From Cyclobacteriaceae bacterium (GTDB taxonomy: Bacteria > Bacteroidota > Bacteroidia > Cytophagales > Cyclobacteriaceae), in the NCBI GenBank assembly GCA_020436165.1, contig JAGQYI010000076.1:1-64000 (forward strand): a DNA stretch of 64,000 nucleotides, given 5' to 3'. Below are positions 47,940 to 59,300 of this stretch, piece after piece (position 1 is the first letter of the stretch; the number at the start of each line of letters is the position of its first letter). The translations under genes and the position numbers were made by a program. The notes under the pieces are model-generated. The model ran no database searches. It was not told the DNA's origin and worked only from the letters and a program-made list of their open reading frames with translations.

Positions 47940-50900
47940 GTACCATAATTAGTCAGATTGAGAATCCTTTTCCTGGCCTCAGACCTTTTAAAATAGAGGA
48001 AAGCCATTTGTTCTTTGGCCGTGAAGGCCAAACGGACGAAGTGTTGATGAAGCTTTCACAGCATAGGTTTGTAGGTATAATTGGCCCTTCAGGAAGTGGT
48101 AAATCTTCATTTGTCTATTGCGGTGCACTGCCTATATTATACGGTGGCTTTTTAACCGAAACGGGACCCAACTGGGAAGTTATTGTTACAAGACCCGGCA
48201 ATAACCCAATCGAAAACCTTGGAGAATCTATCCTTGAGCACGATCCTACATACGATACAGCTTCTTACGAAGACAGAAAAGTAAAAAGAACGATCATTTC
48301 TACTCTGATGAAGAGTAGCTCACTAGGTATAGTTGAAGCAATTCAGCAAACAAGAAAAGCAACAGGTAAAAACTACCTTATCCTAGTCGACCAATTTGAG
48401 GAGCTTTTCAGGTTTAAGGACGATTCTCTAAACTCTAATTCTGTTAATGAGACCCTGAGTTTCATCAATTTGTTAATGGAGGCCATTAACTATGAAGATG
48501 AGCCAATTTATATAGCCATTACCATGCGCTCCGATTTTATTGGGGAGTGTGCACAATTTGCAGAACTCACCAAGAAAATCAATGATAGCCATTACCTTAT
48601 ACCTCAACTAACACGTGAGCAAAAGCGCAGAGCCATTGAAGGGCCTGTAGCAGTGGGTGGTGGTGAAATTGCACCCCGACTGGTACAACGGCTGTTAAAT
48701 GATTTGGGCGATAATCCTGATCAGCTTCCCATTCTTCAACATGCGCTCATGCGTACCTGGGACTATTGGAAACACAATGCTGAAGGTGATGAGGCAATGG
48801 ATCTTAAACATTATGAGGCCATTGGCACCATGGAAGAAGCCCTTTCGATGCATGCCAACGAAGCGTACGATGAGCTTAATGACCACCAAAGAGATATATG
48901 CGCAGTTCTGTTTAAAGCAATCACAGAAAAAAGAGGAGAAAATTATGGAATCAGGCGCCCTACCCTATTAAGTGAGATTGCAAGCATTGCTGATGTTTCT
49001 GTAGAAGAAGTATCAGCAGTAATTGAACGTTTCAGAGAACCTGGCAGGTCGTTCCTCATGCCTCCGCATGAGCAAATATTGCACTCAGACTCCATGATTG
49101 ATATTTCTCATGAGAGTTTAATGCGTATTTGGGTTCGGCTCAAAAACTGGGTGGATGAAGAATCTGAAGCTGTAGGTATGTATTTGCGCCTTTCCGAAGC
49201 AGCGGCTATGCACCAGGTAGGGAAAGGAGGTCTTTGGCGACCGCCAGATCTGCAACTGGCACTGAACTGGCAGCTTAAGCACAAGCCAACACTTGTGTGG
49301 GGACAACGTTACGATCTTGCCTACGAGCGCACCATGGTTTTTCTTGAATATTCTAAAAAAGAATTTGAGGAAGAACAGAAAATTAAAGAGTTACAAGCCA
49401 AAAGAGCCTTACGTAATGCCAGACTAACTGCTTTAGTAATGGGGCTGGCTACAGTTGTTTCTGTTGGTTTCCTGTTGTATGCCTTCGCCAAGAAAACGCA
49501 GGCAGAAAATGCAGAAAAACAAGCTAAAGATAATCTTGAGCTGGCTATTAAAAACGAAGCAGAAGCCAAAAAACAAACAAAGATTGCCCAGGATCAAACA
49601 GTGATTGCTACCCAGCAAAAAGATAGAGCCGATGAAGCCGCAGAAGTTGCTAAAAAGGAAAGAGACAATGCAGTGACCCAAAAGGAAATAGCCCAAGCTG
49701 CAACTATTAGAGCGCAAAATGCTGAAAAGCAGGCCAAAGAAAATGAGCAGGAAGCAATTATCGAAAAGAATAAAGCCGATGAAGCCAACAAACGGGCCCA
49801 AATGGAGAAATCGCGTGCTGATCAACTTCGGTATTTGTCATTAGCCAAAGCTATGGCCATCACGGCAACCAAAAATATACCGGATAGCCAGCTTAAGGGC
49901 CTGCTGGCAATGCAAGCCTACAATTTTAATGAAGAGAACGATGGAGAGAAGTTCAATGCAGATATTTACGATGGTGTTTATAAGGCATTAAGTCAATTCA
50001 AAGACCCTTCAACAAACAGTCTAAAGGGTCACTCACAGCAGGTAAATGTTGTAATTGAAGGAATTGGAAGTGGTCAGTCTCTTTTTTCGGCCGATTCAGA
50101 AGGTAAAATCTTGAAATGGGATGTTAAAAATGGACAGGTGCAGGCAGATACAATTACATCTGCCCGCAACGGGTACGACACCCGAGGTATGATTGCCGAC
50201 CCAAATGGAAAATGGCTGATTGCAGGAGGTGATTATCCAAGACCAAATAATGAAGCATTTGTAGACTATTTTGATCTTAAAAACAGGACTTCCAAACAGC
50301 TTTCAGGATTTGCAGGAGTTGTACAAAACTTGATTCTCCAACCTTCAGGCACTGAATTCCTCGCCTTAAATAACTATGGTAAGGAAATCGTTAAATACAA
50401 CCTTTCAAACAACACTGTTTCATCATTTCTTGTGCCGTCTGAACGGCTTAATTTCATTGCAATGACAAAGAATGGAAGGTTTTTGGCTGGTGCCGGAAAT
50501 AAAGGCAATGTCTTTTTATGGGATCTTCAAAATGGTAACAGTGAGAAAGTAATCTACAAAACTCCGAACAAAGCGATTACGGCCGTTCAGTTTAGCCCGA
50601 GTGGTCAGCAATTAGTAGTCGGTAACAGGGAGGGAGAAGTTACGCTACTTTTTACAGCTACCGGAGTAGTGCGAAGAACATTCTCTGAAATTCAGGCTCA
50701 GATTAATGATATCAAATTTAGCCCCAACGGAAATTACCTGGCGGTAGCAAGTTACGATGGCACCTTACGGGTTTGGGATATGCAAAACCTAAAACTGCAG
50801 CCTTTGGTTTTATCTGGTCTTAATGACTGGGCCGCATCGTTAGCTTTTACAAACGATAATCAGTACCTGTTAGGTGGTGGATTTGATAATGGCGAAGTTC

Positions 50901-51043
50901 GTGTATGGCCAATGGACTTGGAACGTATGGCAAGTAAACTTTGCACTCATATTGACCGAAATCTTACAGATGTAGAATGGGAAATTTATGTTGCAGACCT
51001 TAAAGACATTCCAAAGGAAAAGACGTGTGAAAATGTGGATTAA
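47936..51043 (+). CDS. nSTAND1-type NTPase with central transmembrane helix, coiled coil and WD40 propeller
   Basis: A 1035-residue STAND protein. It opens with the nSTAND1 signature NPFPGLRPFKIEESHLFFGR, Walker A GPSGSGKS (50-57) and Walker B YLILVDQFEELF (147-158), then helical and winged-helix regions to about residue 480. A single hydrophobic helix (TALVMGLATVVSVGFLLYAF, about 500-519) is followed by a long Ala/Glu/Lys coiled coil (520-635) and about seven WD40-type blades (690-1010; FSADSEGKILKWD, VASYDGTLRVWD). The end (CTHIDRNLTDVEWEIYV) is the tail usual for such WD40-STAND proteins. STAND NTPases switch on when their sensor binds a ligand. If the helix spans the membrane, the propeller would be periplasmic. 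It overlaps both neighbours. Confidence 0.85.
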   Translation: MSTIISQIENPFPGLRPFKIEESHLFFGREGQTDEVLMKLSQHRFVGIIGPSGSGKSSFVYCGALPILYGGFLTETGPNWEVIVTRPGNNPIENLGESILEHDPTYDTASYEDRKVKRTIISTLMKSSSLGIVEAIQQTRKATGKNYLILVDQFEELFRFKDDSLNSNSVNETLSFINLLMEAINYEDEPIYIAITMRSDFIGECAQFAELTKKINDSHYLIPQLTREQKRRAIEGPVAVGGGEIAPRLVQRLLNDLGDNPDQLPILQHALMRTWDYWKHNAEGDEAMDLKHYEAIGTMEEALSMHANEAYDELNDHQRDICAVLFKAITEKRGENYGIRRPTLLSEIASIADVSVEEVSAVIERFREPGRSFLMPPHEQILHSDSMIDISHESLMRIWVRLKNWVDEESEAVGMYLRLSEAAAMHQVGKGGLWRPPDLQLALNWQLKHKPTLVWGQRYDLAYERTMVFLEYSKKEFEEEQKIKELQAKRALRNARLTALVMGLATVVSVGFLLYAFAKKTQAENAEKQAKDNLELAIKNEAEAKKQTKIAQDQTVIATQQKDRADEAAEVAKKERDNAVTQKEIAQAATIRAQNAEKQAKENEQEAIIEKNKADEANKRAQMEKSRADQLRYLSLAKAMAITATKNIPDSQLKGLLAMQAYNFNEENDGEKFNADIYDGVYKALSQFKDPSTNSLKGHSQQVNVVIEGIGSGQSLFSADSEGKILKWDVKNGQVQADTITSARNGYDTRGMIADPNGKWLIAGGDYPRPNNEAFVDYFDLKNRTSKQLSGFAGVVQNLILQPSGTEFLALNNYGKEIVKYNLSNNTVSSFLVPSERLNFIAMTKNGRFLAGAGNKGNVFLWDLQNGNSEKVIYKTPNKAITAVQFSPSGQQLVVGNREGEVTLLFTATGVVRRTFSEIQAQINDIKFSPNGNYLAVASYDGTLRVWDMQNLKLQPLVLSGLNDWAASLAFTNDNQYLLGGGFDNGEVRVWPMDLERMASKLCTHIDRNLTDVEWEIYVADLKDIPKEKTCENVD

Positions 51044-52118
51044 AGAACTAAAATTAATTGTATTTGCTGCTCTTTTCTTCTTTGTTTCCAGTGCAACACT
51101 TGCTCAGGAAGAAGAGAAAAGTGAGTGTGTTCTTAAACTGGAACAAGCTCAGGAAAAGTACAATCAGGGTCGTATTCAGGATGTTGAACCGTTAATTGGT
51201 CAATGCATAAGAGGAGATGAGTTCAATAAGGTAGATAAAGCTCAGGCTTTAAAATTGTTAACGCTTTCTTACATATTCCTAAAAGAACAAGAGTTGGCTG
51301 AAGTGTCTATGCTTGAACTTCTCAAAGCAAATCACGAATTTGAAATCAATGAAACAATTGATCCAAGTGAGTTTATTAATTTGTATAATAAATACAGAAG
51401 TGATCCTTTATTAAGTGTTGGAGTTCTTGGAGGAGTTACTTTTGCGCAACCCATAGTACGCCAGTTAAACAGCACCCAGGATGTAAACGAATCTCCCCGT
51501 CAAAGCTATACTCCCAAGTTAGGGTTTAGGGGAGGTTTTAATGTGGAATATAGATTAACCAGTAAAATATTTCTTAATCCCGGAATAAACATTACCCATG
51601 TTGCTTTTGAAAAAACCAACTAGGCACTAAATACTGGCACGGGCACTTACTATGGAGAATTTACAGGTGCTCTCGGTTTTAATAGCCTGGAACTCCCCTT
51701 GTTCGCACAATACCAGTTTTTAGATGGTAAAGTGAGGCCCTATGCTTTAGCGGGTGTCGTCCCCCAATTGTATACTTCTGCATCGTATCCTCCGGGTGAT
51801 GCAACAAAAAACTCGATTGAAGGAAGCCCCGAAGTAACTTCTAATTCTCTCAATCTTTCTGACGATCTTAAAAGATTTAACTTAGCTGTGTCTTTAGGAG
51901 CCGGTTTAAAAGTTAAAGTTGCCGGTGGTTTTTTTAACGCCAGATTGCGCTATAGCTATGGCCTTTTTACAACTTTTAAGGAATCGAGCGCACTCAATCC
52001 TCAAAACCCGGATCTTCTTTGGGAGTTAGGAGAATCATTGGATGGCTTTACCATTCAAGACTTATCAATCTCAATTGGCTACACTTACCACATATTTATT
52101 CCCAAAAAACTAAGATAA
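51033..52118 (+). pseudogene. Outer-membrane beta-barrel protein with in-frame amber stop
   Basis: One continuous reading frame of about 361 codons broken by TAG at 51621-51623. The ATG at 51033 (overlapping the STAND stop by 11 bases) starts a signal peptide (IVFAALFFFVSSATLAQ). A helical TPR-like part (KAQALKLLTLSYIFLKEQEL, residues 25-125) and the first barrel strands (LLSVGVLGGVTFAQPIV) follow. After the TAG the same frame continues ALNTGTGTYYGEFTGALGFN and through typical barrel strands (FAQYQFLDGKVRPYALAGV) to YTYHIFIPKK. The architecture matches PorT/OmpA-like Bacteroidota barrels with a periplasmic TPR domain. TAG is used as a true stop elsewhere in the window, so recoding is unlikely. 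It is either a nonsense mutation or a sequence error. Confidence 0.8.
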
Positions 52119-52119
52119 A

Positions 52120-53313
52120 ATGCGCATTATAGCAGCCTTCATATGTATTCTTTTTCTGGCAATTGGGTGTAAGTCAATAGATTCGCTCGAGCCCAATCAA
52201 ACCAATACATTTTTAAAACTCTACGGGGAATCAAATGCCACTGAGGCAAGAGACTTAATTGTTCTGAATGATGGCTATCTGATCCTTGGATTAATCGGAA
52301 ATTCGCCAATGAATACATCTAGTTTGTTATTCAAAACAGATTTTAATGGTAATAAAATATGGGGTAGTGTTTTTGCTAATTTTAAGGGCAGGTCTCTTGT
52401 GGCTGTAAATGATGGTTACATAGTGGTTGGCGACAGTATAGATGATGAAACCAACCAACCTTACATGAACCTTCTTAAAACAGATTCAGAAGGAAACAGG
52501 ATAGCTTCAGCTTCTCCGCCAATCTCCTCTCCTTCTTATGGCTATGCCATTACAAAAACAGCTAATGATGAAATAGTGGTTGTTGGAAATAGTGGCTCAG
52601 ATACGCAATCCTCTGCTGTTTTAATGGGATATCAAACCGACCTTAGTGCAAATTGGAGCTCTCCACAAGTTTATGGAGTGGCCAATATGGCTAAAGAACC
52701 CTACCATTCTGTTTTTGAAACCAATACTGGTGATTTGGCCTGGGTAAGTATTACCAAAGGTACTCAAACTGCTTTGATTGAATCATCATTTGTTGAACCT
52801 GATAATGATCGGCCCGTGGGAGGAACCACCTTGTTTTTGGGAAGATCAGTTGATTTATCAGGAAATGCAGGAGATTTTATTAAGCTGCCAGTGGGATATG
52901 CCGCAACTCAGGCAATTGATGTGAATTCTTTAACTAAAATAGGTGTCTCTTTCTTTGATCAAAGTGAACTGACTGAAAATACACTATCACTTCAGGAAGA
53001 TAAGAATTATTTTCCAACATCCATTTGTCGTTCGGCAAATGGATTGCTTATAGCATCCTATTCAGATTACCACGAGAATTCATCTGATAACAATAGAAGT
53101 GATTACGATTTGTTTCTGATTGAAACAGATTTTGACGGGCAGCCAAAGGCGAATGGTATATCTGGAAGTTTTGGGGGTTCAGGTAATGAGATTCCTGTAA
53201 GGTTAAGAAATGCTGCTGATGGAGGATTTCTCGTACTGGGTAGTGTCACAAATTCAAAAGGAGCTGTTCAAATATTTCTGTTGAAAGTAGATAGCCAAGG
53301 GAAATTAAACTGA
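52120..53313 (+). CDS. Propeller-like lipoprotein
   Basis: A 397-residue envelope protein with lipoprotein signal and lipobox FLAIGCKS (Cys near residue 17). The mature part is built of repeats such as DLIVLNDGYLILGL...LFKTDFNGNKIWG, VAVNDGYIVVGDS...LLKTDSEGN and LFLIETDFDGQPKANG, an alternating GYLI/KTD-x-x-G pattern resembling beta-propeller blades (six or seven). It starts one base after the beta-barrel gene, which fits an outer-membrane partner of that barrel. No catalytic motif is seen. Which face of the membrane it is on cannot be read from the sequence. Confidence 0.75.
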   Translation: MRIIAAFICILFLAIGCKSIDSLEPNQTNTFLKLYGESNATEARDLIVLNDGYLILGLIGNSPMNTSSLLFKTDFNGNKIWGSVFANFKGRSLVAVNDGYIVVGDSIDDETNQPYMNLLKTDSEGNRIASASPPISSPSYGYAITKTANDEIVVVGNSGSDTQSSAVLMGYQTDLSANWSSPQVYGVANMAKEPYHSVFETNTGDLAWVSITKGTQTALIESSFVEPDNDRPVGGTTLFLGRSVDLSGNAGDFIKLPVGYAATQAIDVNSLTKIGVSFFDQSELTENTLSLQEDKNYFPTSICRSANGLLIASYSDYHENSSDNNRSDYDLFLIETDFDGQPKANGISGSFGGSGNEIPVRLRNAADGGFLVLGSVTNSKGAVQIFLLKVDSQGKLN

Positions 53314-53341
53314 TAGTCTGATATTGAAAAAAATCTATTCG

Positions 53342-56300
53342 ATGGGTAAAAAAAGATTTCATACTAAAAAAGAAAAATGGACATTAAAACCTCTCAAGTA
53401 TATTTTCTTGAGCATCATTTTTTCTATCCTTTTCAATATATCCAAAGCGCAACCCAGCCTTTCTGCCTCCACAGTATCAAACATTACATCTACAACAGCT
53501 GACCTAGGCGGCACGCTAGACTCGGGAACCGGGATTACAGAAAGGGGTACAGTTTGGAACACGTCCAGCCCCGCAACATTAGCCGACAATAAATTAGCTG
53601 AAGGAGGAACCTCTACTGGGGTATTTTCCCATACCAGAAGCTCTTTACCACCCAAAACGCTTATTTACTTTGCTCCTTATGCTATAGATGGTGGAGGTGC
53701 AGCTACTGGACCGGAATCTAGTTTTTATACTTTAGGCAACGAACCAGGCGCTATCGCTACTTTTACATCTCCCTCACAAACTACTACTACAATTGACCTT
53801 TCATGGGCAGCTTCAACAAATGCTGCAGGGTATCTCATATACCAGGCCACAGGTGCCACAGCACCATCTCCAACGCTTACTGATGGTGCAGCACCTTCCG
53901 GATCGCCTGTGGCTGATCTTTCCGGTACTTCCACAACCATTTCAGGACTAACAGATGGTACAGCTTACAGCTTTACCATAGTACCGTACGATTGGGATAA
54001 CACAAATGCAGAAACCTATAATTACGGTCCCCAAAACACGTTAACTTCTGTATCAACAGTTGCAATAGTAGCCCCCAGTGTCATTAACCCCACCAGTACT
54101 TCTATTACATCAACAGGAGCTACACTAGGTGGAGAAATAACCAGTGATGGAGGTGATGCATTAACCGAAAGAGGTATTTATTGGTCAACATCATCCGGGG
54201 TAACAACCAGTGATACTAAAGAAGTCGGTTCTGGTACTGCAACAGGTGTATTCTCGGATGCAGTAACCGGGTTTAGTCCTAAAACACAGATATTCTTTAA
54301 GGCCTATGCGTCTAATTCTTCATTAACAGGACTTAGTTCTGAATCGAGTTTCTTTACATTGGGCAACTCTCCCGGAACCATTGGTTCTTTTACCTCGCCC
54401 ACACAGTCTTCGAGCTCCATAGATCTTCAATGGAGTACATCCTCAAACGCGGCCGGATACCTGATATATCAGGCAACAGGTGGATCCGCTCCCAGCCCAT
54501 CACTTACAGATGGTGCAGCTCCAACAGGTTCTCCGGTGGCGAATATCACGCCTGGAACTACAACAAGTACAATCCTATCTGGTTTAACGGCCACATCTGA
54601 ATATAGCTTTGCCATAGTTCCTTACGACTGGGACGGAGCAAATTCTGAAACCTATAATTATGGTTCTCAAACCACGTTAACTTCTGTTTTTACGCAATGT
54701 GCTGCTCCTACTGTTCAGGCATCAGGGCTATCGATTACGGATATTACCGGTGGAACCATACAAATTAACTGGACTCCGGGAAATGGTAATGGCACTTTGA
54801 TTTTAATCAAAGAGGGCAGTGCTGTAAATGTCACACCATCTGATGGAACTAGCTATACAGCCAACCTTGATTTTACATTAGGGGAAAACCTGGGGGGAGG
54901 CAATATAGCTGTTTATGCAGGTCACACGAGCCCTCAAATAATAACAGGTTTGAACACTTCCACAGATTATTATATTGAATTATACGAATTCAACACTTTG
55001 GATAACTGTTATTTGTTTACTGCTTCTCCAACCGACAACGCTACTACCCTTTCTGCCACAAGTACCTCTACAATTACAGATGGTTCTGGAGCTGCCACCA
55101 TAAGTTCGATTGCTGATACAGATGGAGAAAAAGTTGCTGTATTTACTTTTACTATGAGAGATCTTGGGGATGATGGAACAGATACCGAATTTACCCAAAT
55201 GATTTTTAGCAAAGGTCCCGGGGATGAAATAGCGGATTGGTCTTCAGTAATTGCTGATGCAAAATTATACCATAATGAACAGTCCGGTGCCGAACATGGT
55301 GCAGCAATTATTGCAGCAAATACCATCACTATTCCAAGTATAAATAATGCCCATAATCGTTTAGGAGAAATTGACGATGGAGAAATGAAAACTTATGAAC
55401 TCAAAATATATTTGAAGTCGAATTTAGGATCTCTCAAATCAACAATAGATGGACTGCACCTTGCCTTTGAACTAGACCCTGCTAATTTTAGCATAGTATC
55501 CGGAAAGGGCGGTTTTGACCCGGCAACAGGGACAAATTCAAACTCAAATACAGGAGGTGCTAATGACCACGGAGAAATTACGGTTGATGCATCAAAGATT
55601 GTGTACACTACCCAACCTTCAACAAGTGCTACTGCAACCGTTCCGCTTGCCCAACAGCCTATATTGGAAGCCAGAGATGTAAACGATAATGTGGACCTGG
55701 ATTTTGCAGAAACACTTACTGTAACAACTCCAAGTGCCACACTAACTCCTTCCAGTGCTCCTGCTGCATTCTCCGGAGGTTATGCAGATTTTACTGGCTC
55801 CGGATTTAATTTTCAAACTACAGGTACCTCTGAAATGAGAGTAACCACATCACCTTCTTCTTTTGTGGCCAACAGTTCCTCTTCAATTACCGTTTCAGCA
55901 AGCACCACTGTAGCACAGGTAACCGGAGGTATTGCCTCCTCACCATTAAATAGCGATGCAACTAATCAGGCATTATTGGGCTTTTCACTGGTTACCACTG
56001 GCAGCATATTAAATTTTACAGAGGTAGATATTACTACCTCTTCCGATCCTGATGGGAAAATCAAAAATATAAAGCTCTACAGGTCAGTTGATGCGGATTA
56101 CAGTACTTCTGTTGACAATACATTGGTTGCGGCCACAGTAACTACTCCTGATGCCTCAACTATTCAAGTTAACTCTTTTAGTGAAAGTATTAGTGGCGTT
56201 GCTTCCTATTATTTTATTGTAGCCGATGTGGAAACCAATGTTTTTGCTACAACACCTTCCCTTCAGTTGTCACTTGCTAATGCCAACGATATAACGGTAA

Positions 56301-59300
56301 GTACAGGTTCTATGCTCGGATCTTCTTTTTCCGGAACCAATTATTCGTTTGTGGACGTAACTCAGCCAACCATTGTATCAATAACAGCTCAAACCGATCC
56401 TGTATACGATGGTGCGCTTGTACAATCCATCGTGGTTGTATTTAGTGAACCCATGAATACTGGAACTAATCCTTCTATTGCATTTGCATCAAGCACAAAC
56501 TTTACAGCCGGAGCTGGAAACTGGAGCACTACAACAAATACAAACGATACATGGACTCAGACTTTTACGCATAATGGAACATCCGAAGAAATAGCTTCTG
56601 AATCAGTAAGTATAACCTCTCCCAGTGGCGCCACCGATGTAGCAGGCAATGCCGATACTGGAGGTGGTACTTCAAACAGTTTTGTTGTGGATACCAAAAA
56701 TCCAACGGCAACTGTTACCGTGTCCACTGATCCTGTGACCCAGCCATCTAACATACAGACTGTAACAGTTACTTACGATGAACCAATGAATCCCGGCACC
56801 CAACCCACCATCAATTTTGGAACAAGTAGTGACTTTACCTCAAATAGTGATGGTGTATGGTCGGTTGGCAATACTGTTTGGACTGAATCCTTTACCCATG
56901 GTGCTGTTCAGGAAGAAATTGCAGCAGAAACGGCTATTGTTGCCTCCTCCAGTGGCGCCACTGATGTGGCAGGCAATACCGATGTAGGTGACACCTCTCC
57001 CTCCTTTGTCATTGATACCAAGGGACCTGTAATTACAAGTATAACAACCACCACAGTAAGTGGCCCGTACACTTCCGGGGCTGTTATTGATATTACTGTC
57101 AACTTCGATGAAAATGCAATAGTTACTGGTTCACCCTACCTTGAAATGAATACGACTGCAAGTGTAGGTCAGGCAGTGTACCTAAGCGGCACAGGAACAA
57201 GTACGCTTATTTTTAGATATACAGTTGGAGCTAATCAAAATGCAAATCCGCTGGATGTTGCTTCAATAAATTTAAATGGAGGAGCGCTGAAAGATGGAAG
57301 CGGCAATAATTCAAATCTTGTATTACCCTCTGCTCCTAATAGACTGAGAGATAATAAAACCATAGAAATTGATACTAAAGCGCCTACAATTTTAAGTGTA
57401 ACTTCAACAACAGCTAACGGATTTTATAATGATAATGGAAATACAATTTCCATTCAGATAAATTTTGATGAACCGGTAACTGTTAGCGGCATACCTCAAT
57501 TGGCATTAAATTCCGGGGGTACAGCTACTTATTCCTCGGGATCTTTAAGTTCCACCCTTACTTTCAATTACACAGTTGGCGGTACTGACAATGCCAATCC
57601 ATTGGATTATGCTGCCACAAATTCACTAACTATTGTTGGCGCCAGCATTGTTGATCATGTAAGCTTAAATGCCGATTTAACATTACCTACTATTAATGGA
57701 GGCAACTCCATTCAAAATAGTAAAACCATTGTAATTGATACGGACGAGCCAACAGTAAGTACTTTATCTCCTTCAGACAATAGCTTCAACAACTCGATTG
57801 GCTCTAACCTGGTACTTCAGTTTAATGAAAAAATTGCATTGCAAAGCTCTGGGCAAATAACAATTACTAATGAAAGGACCGGATTAGTAGTTTTTACATA
57901 CGATCTAAGTAGTGCACCTGAAGTTACACAAAGTGGGGACTTTGATATTATCATTAACCCAATTGTTGATCTAGACACGGCAACTCAATATCATGTTTTA
58001 ATAGAAATCGGTGCAATTCTGGATCAGGCCGGTAACTCGTTTGCCGGATTTGCGGATATCACTGAATGGAACTTTGTTACCTATGGACCACCGCACATAA
58101 CTAGTGTAACTCCTGAAACAGGCACTGCGGTTTGTATTGGGGAAAATGTTGTTATTAATGGTATCAACCTTACTGGAACTACACAAGTTACATTTAGTGA
58201 TGGTGGTAGTGGAATAGTAGTTTCAGGTGCCGATGTAATTGTAGATAGCGATACTCTGGTACGGGCAAAAGCACCACTCAACTCACTTACGGGAACAATA
58301 AATGTGCGCAAAGATGGAATAGCAGAAGGCAATCCTGATGTGAATACTTCTTCTATGAGTACGGTAAAGTTAGGGCCAAGTTCAGCTGCATTATCCGTGG
58401 GTAGCATAGATAACAGTACCGTGTGTTCTTCAGGTACCATCACAACATCAACCATAAAGGTGGATGTGGTTGGAGGCACCTCTAATTATAGTATTAATTA
58501 TAAAGTTTCCAGCCCTGACGCTAGTATAAATGAATTGAATTATACACCAGGCAATAACATTTCGGTTAACCCACCGTACACCAACCAAATAAATATCTAC
58601 TCTTTAGTTAGTGTAACCGATGCAGAAAGTTGTAGTGTGCCTGTGGGTCAACTTTCAGGGACGTATCAAGTGTATGAAAATGCAAGGCCTACGGTAGATG
58701 CAGGAGGGCAATCTGCCAATGGCCTTTTAAGCTATTATATAGGAGATGGGAACACATTTCAACTTGACACCTTGTCAATACCACCCACATTTAGCTCTGT
58801 TGGCCCTGGTGCAGGTGTACTTTGGTCCAAACCGGCCTCAAGCAATGGTTCCTTCAGTAGTACAACCCAGCTTGGCCCTGACTATACCATTGGCTCATTC
58901 GATATTTACAATAACTCAGTACTGCTAACCATAACAACCACCAATAACCCAGCAGCATGCGATGCAGCCACCGATACATTACTGGTAGTTTTAGAAGGGG
59001 ATGCTACTGCTACACCAGCATTACAAGGTGGCGGAAACAAATTTTGTTGGGATGGTAGTGCAAACCCAATTGTTACATTAGAAGGAACAGTTGGTGGAGG
59101 GGCTACTACTGGTGAATGGAAAAGAGATGTTATAAACAGCCCCGGTAACCCGGCCTACCAAGGTTTTGACAGTCCTACGCTTACGTTAACTTCTACCAAT
59201 TTAAATGCGACCTACCGGTTTAATGATGAAGAACAAGCCGCGGGCTTTGCGTACCTTACATTAGAACCTACCAATGGACCAGGATCACATAGTCCTGAAC

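Noticed and set aside
49433-49825. Minus-strand frame of 130 codons rich in Phe, Cys and Leu inside the STAND gene
   Set aside because: It is the complement of the Lys/Glu/Ala-rich coiled coil, which automatically gives hydrophobic codons on the other strand; the real coding strand is clear.
46497-51043. A known named anti-phage system (such as Avs or a Thoeris-type system)
   Set aside because: The domain order and the envelope genes do not match any described system I can name, and the first TIR lacks the usual catalytic motif; a defence label would be a guess.
51621-51623. Read-through or recoding of TAG in the beta-barrel gene
   Set aside because: TAG serves as the normal stop in several other genes in the window and no recoding signal is visible.
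55393-55740. Long minus-strand frames within the giant adhesin (also 53359, 58081 and others)
   Set aside because: They follow from Thr/Ser-rich codon use on the plus strand, which is well supported by domain sequence throughout.
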